Below are positions 25,544 through 33,950 of a stretch of DNA of 33,950 bases, in pieces (within the stretch, counting starts at the first letter, position 1; each line of letters opens with the position of its first letter). The translations under genes and the position numbers were made by a program. The notes beneath the pieces were generated by a model, which was not told the origin of the DNA, did not search any database, and was given only the letters and a program-made list of their open reading frames with translations. This DNA comes from Candidatus Acetothermia bacterium (GTDB taxonomy: Bacteria; Bipolaricaulota; Bipolaricaulia; RBG-16-55-9; DRXL01), in assembly GCA_028275205.1 (NCBI GenBank), contig JAPWVB010000003.1:1-33950 (forward strand), given 5' to 3'.

Positions 25544-26431
25544 ATGGAACGGCTGACTGGGACATTCAAAGTGAAGTCTGGGCTCGCGGAGATGCTCAAG
25601 GGCGGCGTGATCATGGACGTGGTCAACGCCGAGCAAGCGAAGATCGCGGAGAAGGCCGGCGCGGTCGCGGTGATGGCGCTGGAGCGCGTGCCCGCTGATA
25701 TTCGTGCCGCTGGGGGCGTGGCCCGCATGGCCGACCCCAAGAAGATCAAAGAGATCATGGACGCGGTCACGATCCCCGTCATGGCCAAGTGCAGAATCGG
25801 GCACTTCGTCGAAGCGCAGATCCTCGAAGCTCTCGGGGTAGACTACATTGACGAGTCGGAGGTGCTCACGCCCGCCGACCCTGAACATCACATAGACAAG
25901 TGGCAATTCAAAGTGCCGTTCGTCTGTGGGGCGCGCGATCTCCCCGAAGCGTGTCGCAGAATCGCTGAAGGCGCGGCAATGATCCGGACGAAGGGCGAAG
26001 CCGGCACCGGCGACGTCATCGAAGCTGTCCGCCATATGCGCTTGATGAACAAACAGATTCGCATCGTGCGCCAGGCCTCCGACGAGGAGCTGGTCGCGCT
26101 GGGCAAGGAGTGGGGCGCGCCCGTCGAGGTCTTGAGACTGATCAAAGAGCTCGGGCGACTGCCCGTGGTGAACTTCGCCGCCGGTGGGATCGCCACGCCC
26201 GCGGATGCCGCCTTGATGATGCAGCTTGGCTGCGATGGCATCTTTGTAGGGTCTGGGATCTTCAAGTCAGAGAATCCCGAAAAGCGCGCGCGGGCCATTG
26301 TCCTCGCTACGACGTACTATAACGATCCCAAAGTTCTAGCGGAGATCTCCGAAGACCTTGGGGAGCCGATGCCCAGCATCAGTGCCGCGCGTCTCCCAGA
26401 GCGAGAGCTTTTGCAAGTGCGTGGGAATTGA
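25544..26431 (+). CDS. pdxS: Pyridoxal 5'-phosphate synthase lyase subunit PdxS
   Basis: [111 protein letters not shown]. Confidence 0.98.
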   Translation: MERLTGTFKVKSGLAEMLKGGVIMDVVNAEQAKIAEKAGAVAVMALERVPADIRAAGGVARMADPKKIKEIMDAVTIPVMAKCRIGHFVEAQILEALGVDYIDESEVLTPADPEHHIDKWQFKVPFVCGARDLPEACRRIAEGAAMIRTKGEAGTGDVIEAVRHMRLMNKQIRIVRQASDEELVALGKEWGAPVEVLRLIKELGRLPVVNFAAGGIATPADAALMMQLGCDGIFVGSGIFKSENPEKRARAIVLATTYYNDPKVLAEISEDLGEPMPSISAARLPERELLQVRGN

Positions 26432-26435
26432 AACT

Positions 26436-27005
26436 ATGCGCATTGGGGTGCTTGGGCTCCAAGGCGACTTTCGCGAGCATCTTGCGGTATTGCGCTCGCT
26501 GGGCGTGGATGCCCGGGACGTGCGCACCAGGGCGCAGCTCGATGAGATCGAGGGCTTGATCATTCCCGGCGGCGAGAGCACGACCATGGCGTATCTGTTA
26601 GAGAAGATGGGGATGCTCTCGGTCTTGCGCGAGCGCGGCGAGCAGGGCTTTCCCATCTACGGCACGTGCGCGGGAATGATTCTCCTTGCGCGCGAGCTCA
26701 ATGACGCTTATCCGGAGCATCGCCTCGCGCTGATGGATATCGCCGTGAAGCGCAATGCCTACGGGCGGCAGCTCGACAGCTTTGAGGCCGATATACATAT
26801 CAAAGATATTGGGAAGTTTCACGCGATCTTCATTCGGGCTCCCAAGATCGTGCGGGTGGGGCCGGGCGTCGAGATCTTAGCGGAGCACGACGGCGCCCCG
26901 GTGCTCGTAAGACAAAAAAATCTCTTGGCAAGCAGCTTCCATCCGGAGCTTACGGGTGATTCTAGGGTGCACGAGTATTTTCTGAAGATGGTCACGAAGG
27001 GGTAA
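26436..27005 (+). CDS. pdxT: Pyridoxal 5'-phosphate synthase glutaminase subunit PdxT
   Basis: MRIGVLGLQGDFREHLAVL; LIIPGGESTTM; PIYGTCAGMILLAREL; SFHPELTGDSRVHEYF. Start moved from 26358 to ATG 26436. Confidence 0.97.
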   Translation: MRIGVLGLQGDFREHLAVLRSLGVDARDVRTRAQLDEIEGLIIPGGESTTMAYLLEKMGMLSVLRERGEQGFPIYGTCAGMILLARELNDAYPEHRLALMDIAVKRNAYGRQLDSFEADIHIKDIGKFHAIFIRAPKIVRVGPGVEILAEHDGAPVLVRQKNLLASSFHPELTGDSRVHEYFLKMVTKG

Positions 27006-27008
27006 CCT

Positions 27009-27617
27009 ATGGCTCACACCGAAGCGCCCGCGAAGAAGATGACGTATGAGGAGTTTTTAGCGTGGTGCGATGAAGACACGTGGGCGGAATGGGTGGACGG
27101 GGAGGTCATCATGGTTTCACCGGCGTCATTACCGCATCAAGAGATCAAGAGATTGCTTGTCACAATATTACAGACTTATGTGGAGCAACACGACCTGGGA
27201 GAAGTGATTGATGCTCCATTTCAGATGCGCTTAGCCGAGCTGCAGCGTGGGCGAGAGCCGGACGTGCTCTTCGTGGCCAAAGAGCATCTAGATAGACTGA
27301 GAGAGACATATTTAGACGGCCCGGCGGACGTCGTGATCGAGATCGTCTCGCCGGAGAGCGGCCCGCGCGACCGCGGCGAAAAGTATTATGAGTACGAAGC
27401 CGCTGGCGTTCGCGAATACTGGCTCATTGATCCTGAGCGCCAGCACGCCGAGTTCTATCGCCTCAACAAACAGCACAGATACGACTTGATCTCCCCCGAT
27501 GATCAGGGCATCTATCGTTCCCACGTGATTCCCGGGTTTTGGCTGAAGGTAGGGTGGCTGTGGCAGCGTCCCCTGCCCCGTGTGCTCGACGTGCTCAAAG
27601 AGCTCAAGCTCATCTAA
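27009..27617 (+). CDS. Uma2 family (DUF820) PD-(D/E)XK nuclease-like protein
   Basis: MTYEEFLAWCDEDTWAEWVDGEVIMVSPAS; REPDVLFVAKEHLDRL; PADVVIEIVSPESGPRDRGEKYYEYEAAGVREYWLIDPERQ. Confidence 0.9.
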   Translation: MAHTEAPAKKMTYEEFLAWCDEDTWAEWVDGEVIMVSPASLPHQEIKRLLVTILQTYVEQHDLGEVIDAPFQMRLAELQRGREPDVLFVAKEHLDRLRETYLDGPADVVIEIVSPESGPRDRGEKYYEYEAAGVREYWLIDPERQHAEFYRLNKQHRYDLISPDDQGIYRSHVIPGFWLKVGWLWQRPLPRVLDVLKELKLI

Positions 27618-27638
27618 AAAAATTATAAGGAGGTTCCC

Positions 27639-28631
27639 ATGATTCGCGTCGCGTTAAACGGCTTCGGGCGCACCGCGCGCACGTTCTTTCGGATCGTCCA
27701 CAAAGATCCCCAGATCGAGATCGTGGCGATCAATGTGCGATCGCAGACCCCAGAGCAAGCCGCGTATCTCTGTAAGTACGACTCCGTCTACGGGCGCTTC
27801 GACGGTGAGGTGAGCTTCGGCGAAGATTATATAGTCGTCAACGGCAAAAAGATTCAGCTCTTTCAAATCGAAGATCCCGCGAAGCTCCCCTGGGGAGAAC
27901 TCAAAGTAGACGTCGTCGTCGAGGCCACTGGCGTCTTCCGCGATGCCCAAAAAGCGAGCAAGCACCTGCAAGCGGGAGCGAAGAAAGTTTTAATCACCGC
28001 CCCGGCCAAGGGCGACATCCCCACAATCGTCTGGGGGGTCAACGAGAAGATCTACGATAAAGCCAAGCACGCTATCGTTTCCGCAGCGTCGTGCACGACT
28101 AATTGTCTTGCCCCGATCGCGTACATTCTGCACAAAGAATTTAAGATCAAGAAGGGCTTGATGACCACGGTGCACGCCTACACCGCAAGCCAAAACTTGG
28201 TAGACGGCAGCAACAAAGATATGGTCGAGGGCCGCGCCGCGGCGATCAATATCATTCCGACGACGACGGGGGCTGCCAGTGCCATTGGGCTGGTCATCCC
28301 CGAACTCAACGGAAAACTCGACGGCATGGCCTTCCGCGTCCCCGTAGCGACAGGCTCGGTGACTGATCTCGTCGCGGAGTTAGAGAAGACCGTCACCGTG
28401 GAGCAGCTCAACGAGACGTTCACCCGCTATGCCCACGGCTCGATGAAGCACATCTTGGCGGTCTCGCAGTGGCCACTCGTGTCGAGCGATTGCATCGGCG
28501 ACCCGCACTCGGCGATCGTTGATCTCAGCTCAACGAAAGTCATTGAGAAGAGCTTGGTCAAGGTCGTGGCGTTCTACGACAACGAGTGGGGCTACTCCGC
28601 GCGGCTGGCTGATCTCGTCAAATATCTATGA
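27639..28631 (+). CDS. gap: Type I glyceraldehyde-3-phosphate dehydrogenase
   Basis: VALNGFGRTARTFFR, active site SAASCTTNCLAP, INIIPTTTGAASAIGLVIPELNGKLDGMAFRVPV, YDNEWGYSARLADL; SD AAGGAGG upstream. Confidence 0.97.
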   Translation: MIRVALNGFGRTARTFFRIVHKDPQIEIVAINVRSQTPEQAAYLCKYDSVYGRFDGEVSFGEDYIVVNGKKIQLFQIEDPAKLPWGELKVDVVVEATGVFRDAQKASKHLQAGAKKVLITAPAKGDIPTIVWGVNEKIYDKAKHAIVSAASCTTNCLAPIAYILHKEFKIKKGLMTTVHAYTASQNLVDGSNKDMVEGRAAAINIIPTTTGAASAIGLVIPELNGKLDGMAFRVPVATGSVTDLVAELEKTVTVEQLNETFTRYAHGSMKHILAVSQWPLVSSDCIGDPHSAIVDLSSTKVIEKSLVKVVAFYDNEWGYSARLADLVKYL

Positions 28632-29020
28632 TCGAGATTCTTATCAAGGCGCATTCGGGGTTGCGCTGGGTGGTGCTCGCGTTGATTCTTCTAGGGATCG
28701 CGCGGGCGGCGTGGGGCTGGCTCGGCTCGCCCTCGTATGCGAAGTTTGATCGCATGTGGGGAGTTCTCTCGAGCGGCCTGATGGACCTGCAGATTCTCTT
28801 GGGTGTTATTATTTTCTTTCTGTTGGACCCCGAAGTGCGCCCCAGTTTGTGGCACCCCGCGCTGATGCTCACTGCAGCTGTGAGCGTCCATCTGGGGACG
28901 GTCTTCGCCCGACGCTTGAAAGAAGACCGTCGCAAGCACTATGCGCATCTCTTGGCGTATCTTGTCGGTTTGCTCTTCGTTCTCTTGGGGGTCTATGCGG
29001 TGCGTGGCTCGCTCTTCTAG
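28628..29020 (+). CDS. Small polytopic membrane protein of unknown function
   Basis: About 4 hydrophobic helices, ATG overlaps the gap stop; repeated His positions (KAHSGLRW, LWHPALML, SVHLG). Confidence 0.7.
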   Translation: MIEILIKAHSGLRWVVLALILLGIARAAWGWLGSPSYAKFDRMWGVLSSGLMDLQILLGVIIFFLLDPEVRPSLWHPALMLTAAVSVHLGTVFARRLKEDRRKHYAHLLAYLVGLLFVLLGVYAVRGSLF

Positions 29021-29028
29021 GAGGTCTT

Positions 29029-29799
29029 ATGAGCGCGCTCCGGGAGAGAGTTTTCTACGCCGTGCTCGATCTGTTCTATCCGCCTCATTGCGCTGTGTGT
29101 TCTACCCCCTTCAGCGAGGGCGAGCGCGCGTTTCTCTGCGCAGACTGTGATGGCAAGATCGAGCGCATAGATCAGCGTCACGTCTGCCGCTGCGGCTGCC
29201 CTCTCCCTGAAGGGCTCGATCTCTGCCCGTGGTGCGCTGCAGAGAGCGAGAGAGTCTTTGAGCAGATACGCTCATTCGGGTGGTACGAAGAGCGCGAAGA
29301 CCCCGATCACGTGCTGAGCACGCTCATAAAAACTTTTAAGTATGGTGGCGAGCGGGCGCTCGCCCCACTGTTAGCACAATATCTCGATGAAGCCGGACGG
29401 CCGCTGCGCCCTCAGATTGAGCAGATCACGTTTGTCCCCATGCGCCCCAAAGCTGAGCGCGAGCGCGGGTTCAATCAAGCCGAGCTCTTAGCGCGCGAGC
29501 TAGGCAAGCTTTGGGGGATTCCCGTGGTGCGCGCCCTAGAAAAAATCAAAGACACTCAACCTCAAGCGAGCCTCTCCCACCACGAGGCGCGTCGAGAGAA
29601 CATCCGCGGGGCCTTCCGACTTGCAAAATTTACCCCGTGCGCTAGTATTCTCATAGTAGACGACGTCTATACTACTGGGGCGACGCTCACTGAGTGCGCA
29701 CGCCTCTTGAAGGAGAGTGGGATTTCGCAGCTCTACGGGCTCACGGTGGCGCGAGCCACCCAAAAAATATATGAAGATCCAAAGCATCGTGCTCAGTGA
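29029..29799 (+). CDS. ComF family amidophosphoribosyltransferase-like protein
   Basis: N-terminal zinc-finger cysteines (CAVC..CADC..CRCGC..CPWC), PMRPKAERERGFNQAELLAREL, ASILIVDDVYTTGATLTECARLL. Start moved from 28756 to ATG 29029 (SD GGAGG). Confidence 0.92.
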   Translation: MSALRERVFYAVLDLFYPPHCAVCSTPFSEGERAFLCADCDGKIERIDQRHVCRCGCPLPEGLDLCPWCAAESERVFEQIRSFGWYEEREDPDHVLSTLIKTFKYGGERALAPLLAQYLDEAGRPLRPQIEQITFVPMRPKAERERGFNQAELLARELGKLWGIPVVRALEKIKDTQPQASLSHHEARRENIRGAFRLAKFTPCASILIVDDVYTTGATLTECARLLKESGISQLYGLTVARATQKIYEDPKHRAQ

Positions 29800-30379
29800 A
29801 TATCAGTCGAACTGTTACATCGTCACCGTCGGTGACGTGGGGGTAGTCATTGACCCCGGCGAGGAGAGCCCTGAGCTGTTGGAGCTGATCGGAGACACGA
29901 AGATTCTCTATATTCTGAACACGCACTGCCATCCAGATCACATTGGAGGGGATGAGTTCCTGCGTCGGCGCCTGGGCGCAAAGCTGCTCTTCCATCCCGA
30001 CGATCGTCCCATATTCGATTACTTTATGGCTAAGAGGGTCGAGCCCGACGGGTATCTTTACGATGGGCAGACCCTCGCGCTCAACGGGGTGCTCTTGGAA
30101 GTCTTGCACACGCCGGGGCACTCGCCGGGGAGCGTCGTCTTCAAGATCGAAAGCGAAAAGATTCTCTTCACGGGGGATTTGCTCTTTGCCGGGAGCATTG
30201 GGCGTACTGACTTCCCCGGCAGCGATCCCCAGCAGATGGTCCGCTCGCTCAAGAGAATCTTAGCACTCCCTGGGGATTACACGATCTACTCCGGACATGG
30301 CCCGGTAACAAAGCTCTCCGTCGAACGCTGGACGAACCCGTTCTTGCAAGATTTAGAGAGCCTCGTAGGAGGGTTGTGA
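29771..30379 (+). CDS. MBL-fold metallo-hydrolase (glyoxalase II-like)
   Basis: ILNTHCHPDHIGGDEFL, LHTPGHSPGSVVFKI, LFTGDLLFAGSIGRTDFPGSD, YSGHGPVT; starts at ATG 29771 inside the comF 3' end. Confidence 0.92.
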   Translation: MKIQSIVLSEYQSNCYIVTVGDVGVVIDPGEESPELLELIGDTKILYILNTHCHPDHIGGDEFLRRRLGAKLLFHPDDRPIFDYFMAKRVEPDGYLYDGQTLALNGVLLEVLHTPGHSPGSVVFKIESEKILFTGDLLFAGSIGRTDFPGSDPQQMVRSLKRILALPGDYTIYSGHGPVTKLSVERWTNPFLQDLESLVGGL

Positions 30380-32076
30380 TGGCCAGCCGCGATGAGATCG
30401 AGCTCATCCGTGAGCGCGCCGACATGCTGGAGATCGTGTCGCGCTATGTCACCCTCAAGAAAGCCGGAAAGAACTATATTGGCTCATGCCCGTTTCACCA
30501 AGATAAGACGCCCAGCTTCACCGTCAACCCCGACAAAAAGCTCTTTCACTGCTTTGGCTGCAACGAGGGCGGCGATCTCTTTCAGTTCTTGATGAAGATC
30601 GAGCGCATTGACTTTGCTGAAGCCCTGGCGCGATTAGCCGCCCAAACGGGCGTCCCCATCCGGCGCGAGCGGGCCTCGCCGCTGCAAAAGCTCAAGGAGC
30701 TCAACGAGCGCATCTGCCTCTATTTTCAGACAAACTTAGTAAGCCCTGCGGGCCAGAAGGCGCGCGAGTATCTGAGGCAGCGCGGCTTCTCCAAAGAGAT
30801 CACGGAAAAATTCAGATTGGGCTACGCCCTGCCCCGCTGGGACGATCTTGTCAAAAAATTCCCTGGGAACGCGGAGGCGCTGGAGACGCTGGGCTTAGCA
30901 TTGCGCAGCAAGGACGGGTCGCTCTACGATCGCTTCCGAGATCGTCTCATCTTTCCCATCTGGTCTGCTGGGGGCGAGATCATCGGCTTTGCCGGACGAA
31001 CCCTCAGCGACGAGGAGCCAAAATATCTGAATATCTCAAACACGCCGCTCTTTGAGAAGGGCTCGGTGCTCTACGGGCTGAACTTCGCGCGCGGTGCCGC
31101 TGCTGCCTCGGAGACGCTCATCATCGTCGAGGGCTACACCGACGTGATGAGCGCGCATCAAGCGGGGATCGAGAACGTCGTCGCGGGGATGGGCACGGCG
31201 CTCACCCAAGCCCAAGCCCAGCTGGTGAAGCGCTATGCCACGCGCGTGATCTTGGCGTACGACCGGGATGCCGCAGGGCGAGCCGCAACTTTGCGGGGCA
31301 TGGCCAACTTGCGCAACGCGGGGCTCGACGTCGCGGTCGCTCTGCTGCCCCTAGAGCACGACCCCGATAGCTTCGTGCGCGCCTATGGGCGCGAGGCGTT
31401 GGCCCGGCTTCTTCAGCAAGCCATCCCGTTCCATCAGTTCTATTTACAGAGTCTCTTAGAAGATCACCCGCCGACGACGGTGGCCAGTAAAGAAAAGATC
31501 CTACAGAATGTGAGGGAATTCTTGCCCACGCTGGTCAGTGGAGCCCTACGTTATGAGATCATCCGGGAACTCGGACGGGTGCTCAACTTACCGGAAGAAG
31601 AGGTCGCACGGGCCGTGAAAGTCGGCAAAAGAGCGGGTATAATGGCGACGCCTGACACAGGGGAATCTACTTGGGGACCGGAAGAGCATGTGCTCTACTT
31701 GGTGCTCCAAGGGGATCTCCCCTTAGGCCAGGTGCGCCAGGAACTGGACATTCGGGACTTTACGCGGTATCCTGAGATCGCTGGGGCGCTGTGGGAGCTG
31801 AGCGACCCATGGACGGTCACGCAGTTGCTCGACCGGTTGTCGGTGGAGGACCAAGCCATAGTGCGGCGGTTGCTGCTCAGCCCGCCACCATGGCGCGAGA
31901 GCGATCGAGTGAAGGTTCTCAAAGATGCCCTGGCACGGATGCGCCGGGCGCAAGTTGAGAAGCGGTTGGCGCGGTTGCGCGAGGAGGTGCAAGCAGCCGA
32001 GCAAGCCGGGGATCGCGAGCGGGTGTGGCAGCTCCAAGAGGAGCTCGTGCAACTTCTCCACGGGGGAAGGAGGTAG
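30379..32076 (+). CDS. dnaG: DNA primase DnaG
   Basis: CHC2 zinc motif [34 protein letters not shown]; toprim segment [43 protein letters not shown]. Confidence 0.97.
   Translation: MASRDEIELIRERADMLEIVSRYVTLKKAGKNYIGSCPFHQDKTPSFTVNPDKKLFHCFGCNEGGDLFQFLMKIERIDFAEALARLAAQTGVPIRRERASPLQKLKELNERICLYFQTNLVSPAGQKAREYLRQRGFSKEITEKFRLGYALPRWDDLVKKFPGNAEALETLGLALRSKDGSLYDRFRDRLIFPIWSAGGEIIGFAGRTLSDEEPKYLNISNTPLFEKGSVLYGLNFARGAAAASETLIIVEGYTDVMSAHQAGIENVVAGMGTALTQAQAQLVKRYATRVILAYDRDAAGRAATLRGMANLRNAGLDVAVALLPLEHDPDSFVRAYGREALARLLQQAIPFHQFYLQSLLEDHPPTTVASKEKILQNVREFLPTLVSGALRYEIIRELGRVLNLPEEEVARAVKVGKRAGIMATPDTGESTWGPEEHVLYLVLQGDLPLGQVRQELDIRDFTRYPEIAGALWELSDPWTVTQLLDRLSVEDQAIVRRLLLSPPPWRESDRVKVLKDALARMRRAQVEKRLARLREEVQAAEQAGDRERVWQLQEELVQLLHGGRR
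31615..31643 (+). promoter_or_regulatory. Candidate internal promoter in dnaG, upstream of rpoD
   Basis: GTGAAA (31615-31620), 17-nt spacer, perfect TATAAT (31638-31643) inside the dnaG reading frame. Confidence 0.35.
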
Positions 32077-32077
32077 T

Positions 32078-33085
32078 GTGAGCACCAGAGGGTTGGAGCA
32101 GGACTTCGGGTCCAACGGCATGCCGGACGACGCAACTATCTACGACATCCCCGAGCTTACTGAAGAGGAGCTCGAGGAGCAGCTCGAGGAGGAGGTCGAC
32201 GAAGAACTCGAGGAAGAGGGCGAGGTTCTTGAAGGGGAGGCCGATCACGATCCGGTCAAGATGTATCTCCAAGAGATTGGGCGGGTCAGCTTGCTCTCCC
32301 GAGAGCAAGAGATCGAGCTTGCCAGCCGGGTCGTCGCCGGGGAGAAGTGGGCTCGCGATCAGCTGATCGTCGCCAATTTGCGCCTGGTGGTCTCCATCGC
32401 CAAACGATACATGGGCCGTGGGCTCTCATTCTTAGATCTCATCCAAGAAGGCAACCTGGGGCTGATGCGCGCGGTGGAGAAGTTCGATCATACCAAGGGC
32501 TATAAATTCAGCACGTATGCGACATGGTGGATCCGCCAGGCGATCACGCGCGCCATCGCCGATCAATCGCGGACGATTCGCATTCCCGTGCACATGATCG
32601 AGACGGTGCGCGAGTTGCAACGCCTCAAGAAGGAGCACCTTCAGGAGCACGGGTCGGCCCCAGACTTGGAGGCGCTCTCGACGGAACTGGGCATCCCCCA
32701 AGAGAAGATCAAACAAGTCGAAAATGTCTCCCCGTATACAACATCACTAGAGCGCCCCATCGGCGAGGATGAAGAAGATACTCTTGGGGATTTCATCGAA
32801 GACAAGGATGCGCCCTCGCCGACCAAAGAGACCTATCGTATGTTCTTGGTCGAAGAGCTCGATAAGGCACTCAACCAGCTGACCGACCGGGAGAAAGAGA
32901 TCTTAAAGTTGCGCTATGGGCTCGAAGACGGGCATCCGCGCACCCTGAAAGATGTCGCGCGGGTCTTCAATATCACGCGCGAGCGGGTGCGCCAGATCGA
33001 GATCAAAGCGCTGGAGAAGCTCAAGCACCCAACACGCAAAGAGGAACTCCAAAAGTTCCGGCAGCTCTTGCTCAGTGAAGAGTGA
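32078..33085 (+). CDS. rpoD: Primary RNA polymerase sigma factor RpoD/SigA
   Basis: [93 protein letters not shown] 32078 chosen (1 nt after the dnaG stop); upstream extension from 31925 rejected. Confidence 0.96.
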   Translation: MSTRGLEQDFGSNGMPDDATIYDIPELTEEELEEQLEEEVDEELEEEGEVLEGEADHDPVKMYLQEIGRVSLLSREQEIELASRVVAGEKWARDQLIVANLRLVVSIAKRYMGRGLSFLDLIQEGNLGLMRAVEKFDHTKGYKFSTYATWWIRQAITRAIADQSRTIRIPVHMIETVRELQRLKKEHLQEHGSAPDLEALSTELGIPQEKIKQVENVSPYTTSLERPIGEDEEDTLGDFIEDKDAPSPTKETYRMFLVEELDKALNQLTDREKEILKLRYGLEDGHPRTLKDVARVFNITRERVRQIEIKALEKLKHPTRKEELQKFRQLLLSEE

Positions 33086-33950
33086 GCAACCTCTCTTGAT
33101 CTTGGGGCCGACGGCCACGGGCAAGTCCGAGCTGGCCGTAGCTATCGCGGAGCATCTTGATGGCGAGATCATCTCTGCCGACGCCCGCGCCATCTATAGA
33201 GAGCTCAATATTGGCACAGCAAAGCCCCCTCCGCACTTGCGCGCCCGAGTTCCGCACCATCTCATAGATCTTCTCGATCCTACCGAGCACTATGATGTGA
33301 TGCGCTTTCGCCAGGATGTGCTGAAAGCCCTCGAAGAGATTCGCGCCCGAGGGAGGCTGCCCATCGTTGTGGGCGGGAGCACGCTCTATATCTCGGCGCT
33401 GACGGGAACGTTCTTCGCCGGCCCCAAGGCCGATCCCCAAATCCGTCAGCGCCTCGAAGCTCAGCCCCAAGAGCACTTACGAAAGCGTTTGGAAGAGATC
33501 GACCCCGAAGCCGCACAGCGCATTCACCCTAACGACAAAGTCCGCACCGTGCGCGCGTTAGAAGTCTACGAGCTCACGGGGCTGCCCATCTCCCGCTGGC
33601 ACAAAGAGTCGAAAGTCCCGTTCCCGTATAAATTTACAAAGATCGGGCTCACGCTCAATAGAAAAATTCTCTACGAGCGCATCAACGCGCGCGTCGAGCA
33701 GATGCTCGCAGCTGGGCTCTTAGAAGAAGCCAAAGCTTTGAAAGCTAAGCTCACCCCGGAGATGCCCGCTTACAGAACTATTGGGTACGAAGAGCTCTTT
33801 CAGTATCTTGACGGCAAGATCTCTTACGACGAAGCTGTGAGACTCATAAAGAAGCACACCCGCGAGTACGCCAAGAGACAGATCATCTATTTCAAGCGCG
33901 AGCCCGATGTCCACTGGATTGACGTGACGGGGAAGCTCCTCGAAGAGATT
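33075..33950 (+). CDS. miaA: tRNA dimethylallyltransferase MiaA (3' partial)
   Basis: Own translation from GTG 33075, open to the window end: (M)[50 protein letters not shown]...[22 protein letters not shown]...[17 protein letters not shown]. Absent from the supplied ORF list. Confidence 0.95.
   Translation, partial: MKSEQPLLILGPTATGKSELAVAIAEHLDGEIISADARAIYRELNIGTAKPPPHLRARVPHHLIDLLDPTEHYDVMRFRQDVLKALEEIRARGRLPIVVGGSTLYISALTGTFFAGPKADPQIRQRLEAQPQEHLRKRLEEIDPEAAQRIHPNDKVRTVRALEVYELTGLPISRWHKESKVPFPYKFTKIGLTLNRKILYERINARVEQMLAAGLLEEAKALKAKLTPEMPAYRTIGYEELFQYLDGKISYDEAVRLIKKHTREYAKRQIIYFKREPDVHWIDVTGKLLEEI

Noticed and set aside
27009-27617. Uma2-family gene as evidence of a mobile element or defence island
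   Set aside because: Uma2/DUF820 genes are commonly scattered singly in genomes; no transposase, terminal repeats or defence genes adjoin it.
31925-32077. Upstream extension of the rpoD ORF within dnaG
   Set aside because: Out-of-frame translation of the dnaG 3' end; GTG 32078 right after the dnaG stop is a better start.
1-33950. tRNA, rRNA or canonical riboswitch genes
   Set aside because: I saw no convincing cloverleaf, rRNA segment or riboswitch motif by eye; a tRNAscan-SE/Infernal run would be needed to exclude them formally.

Overview
The 33.95-kb window is a gene-dense bacterial chromosomal segment. It has high GC, tight operons, and mostly housekeeping genes, with no tRNA/rRNA, CRISPR array, transposase or phage module that I could recognise. 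Left to right it encodes: a 5'-truncated repeat/PPC-domain secreted protein, a subtilase, an FAD-dependent geranylgeranyl-reductase-like enzyme, a PAPS-reductase-family protein, an O-antigen-ligase/TPR protein, SecA, acylphosphatase, RNase Y, an MMPL/RND exporter, NusA, RimP, an RluD-family pseudouridine synthase, PgsA, an HD protein, an alkyltransferase-like::endonuclease V fusion, a ParA + ribbon-helix-helix (RHH)-like pair, LarC, a LarE::LarB fusion, PdxS, PdxT, a Uma2-family protein, GAPDH, a small membrane protein, ComF, an MBL hydrolase, DnaG, RpoD and a 3'-truncated MiaA. The items most worth a second look are: (i) the AGT-like/EndoV fusion, whose alkyl-acceptor Cys is replaced by Ser (CPSHRV); (ii) the LarE::LarB fusion next to LarC, with no LarA in the window; (iii) an 88-bp composite palindromic element lying in frame inside the rluD-family gene; (iv) ParA plus a small RHH-like protein, with an inverted/direct ATTGTG repeat cluster in the leader; (v) small intergenic G-rich palindromic repeats flanking the wzy/TPR gene; and (vi) a short frameshifted ORF with its own promoter upstream of pdxS. 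All calls come from reading the sequence and family motifs; no database search was run.
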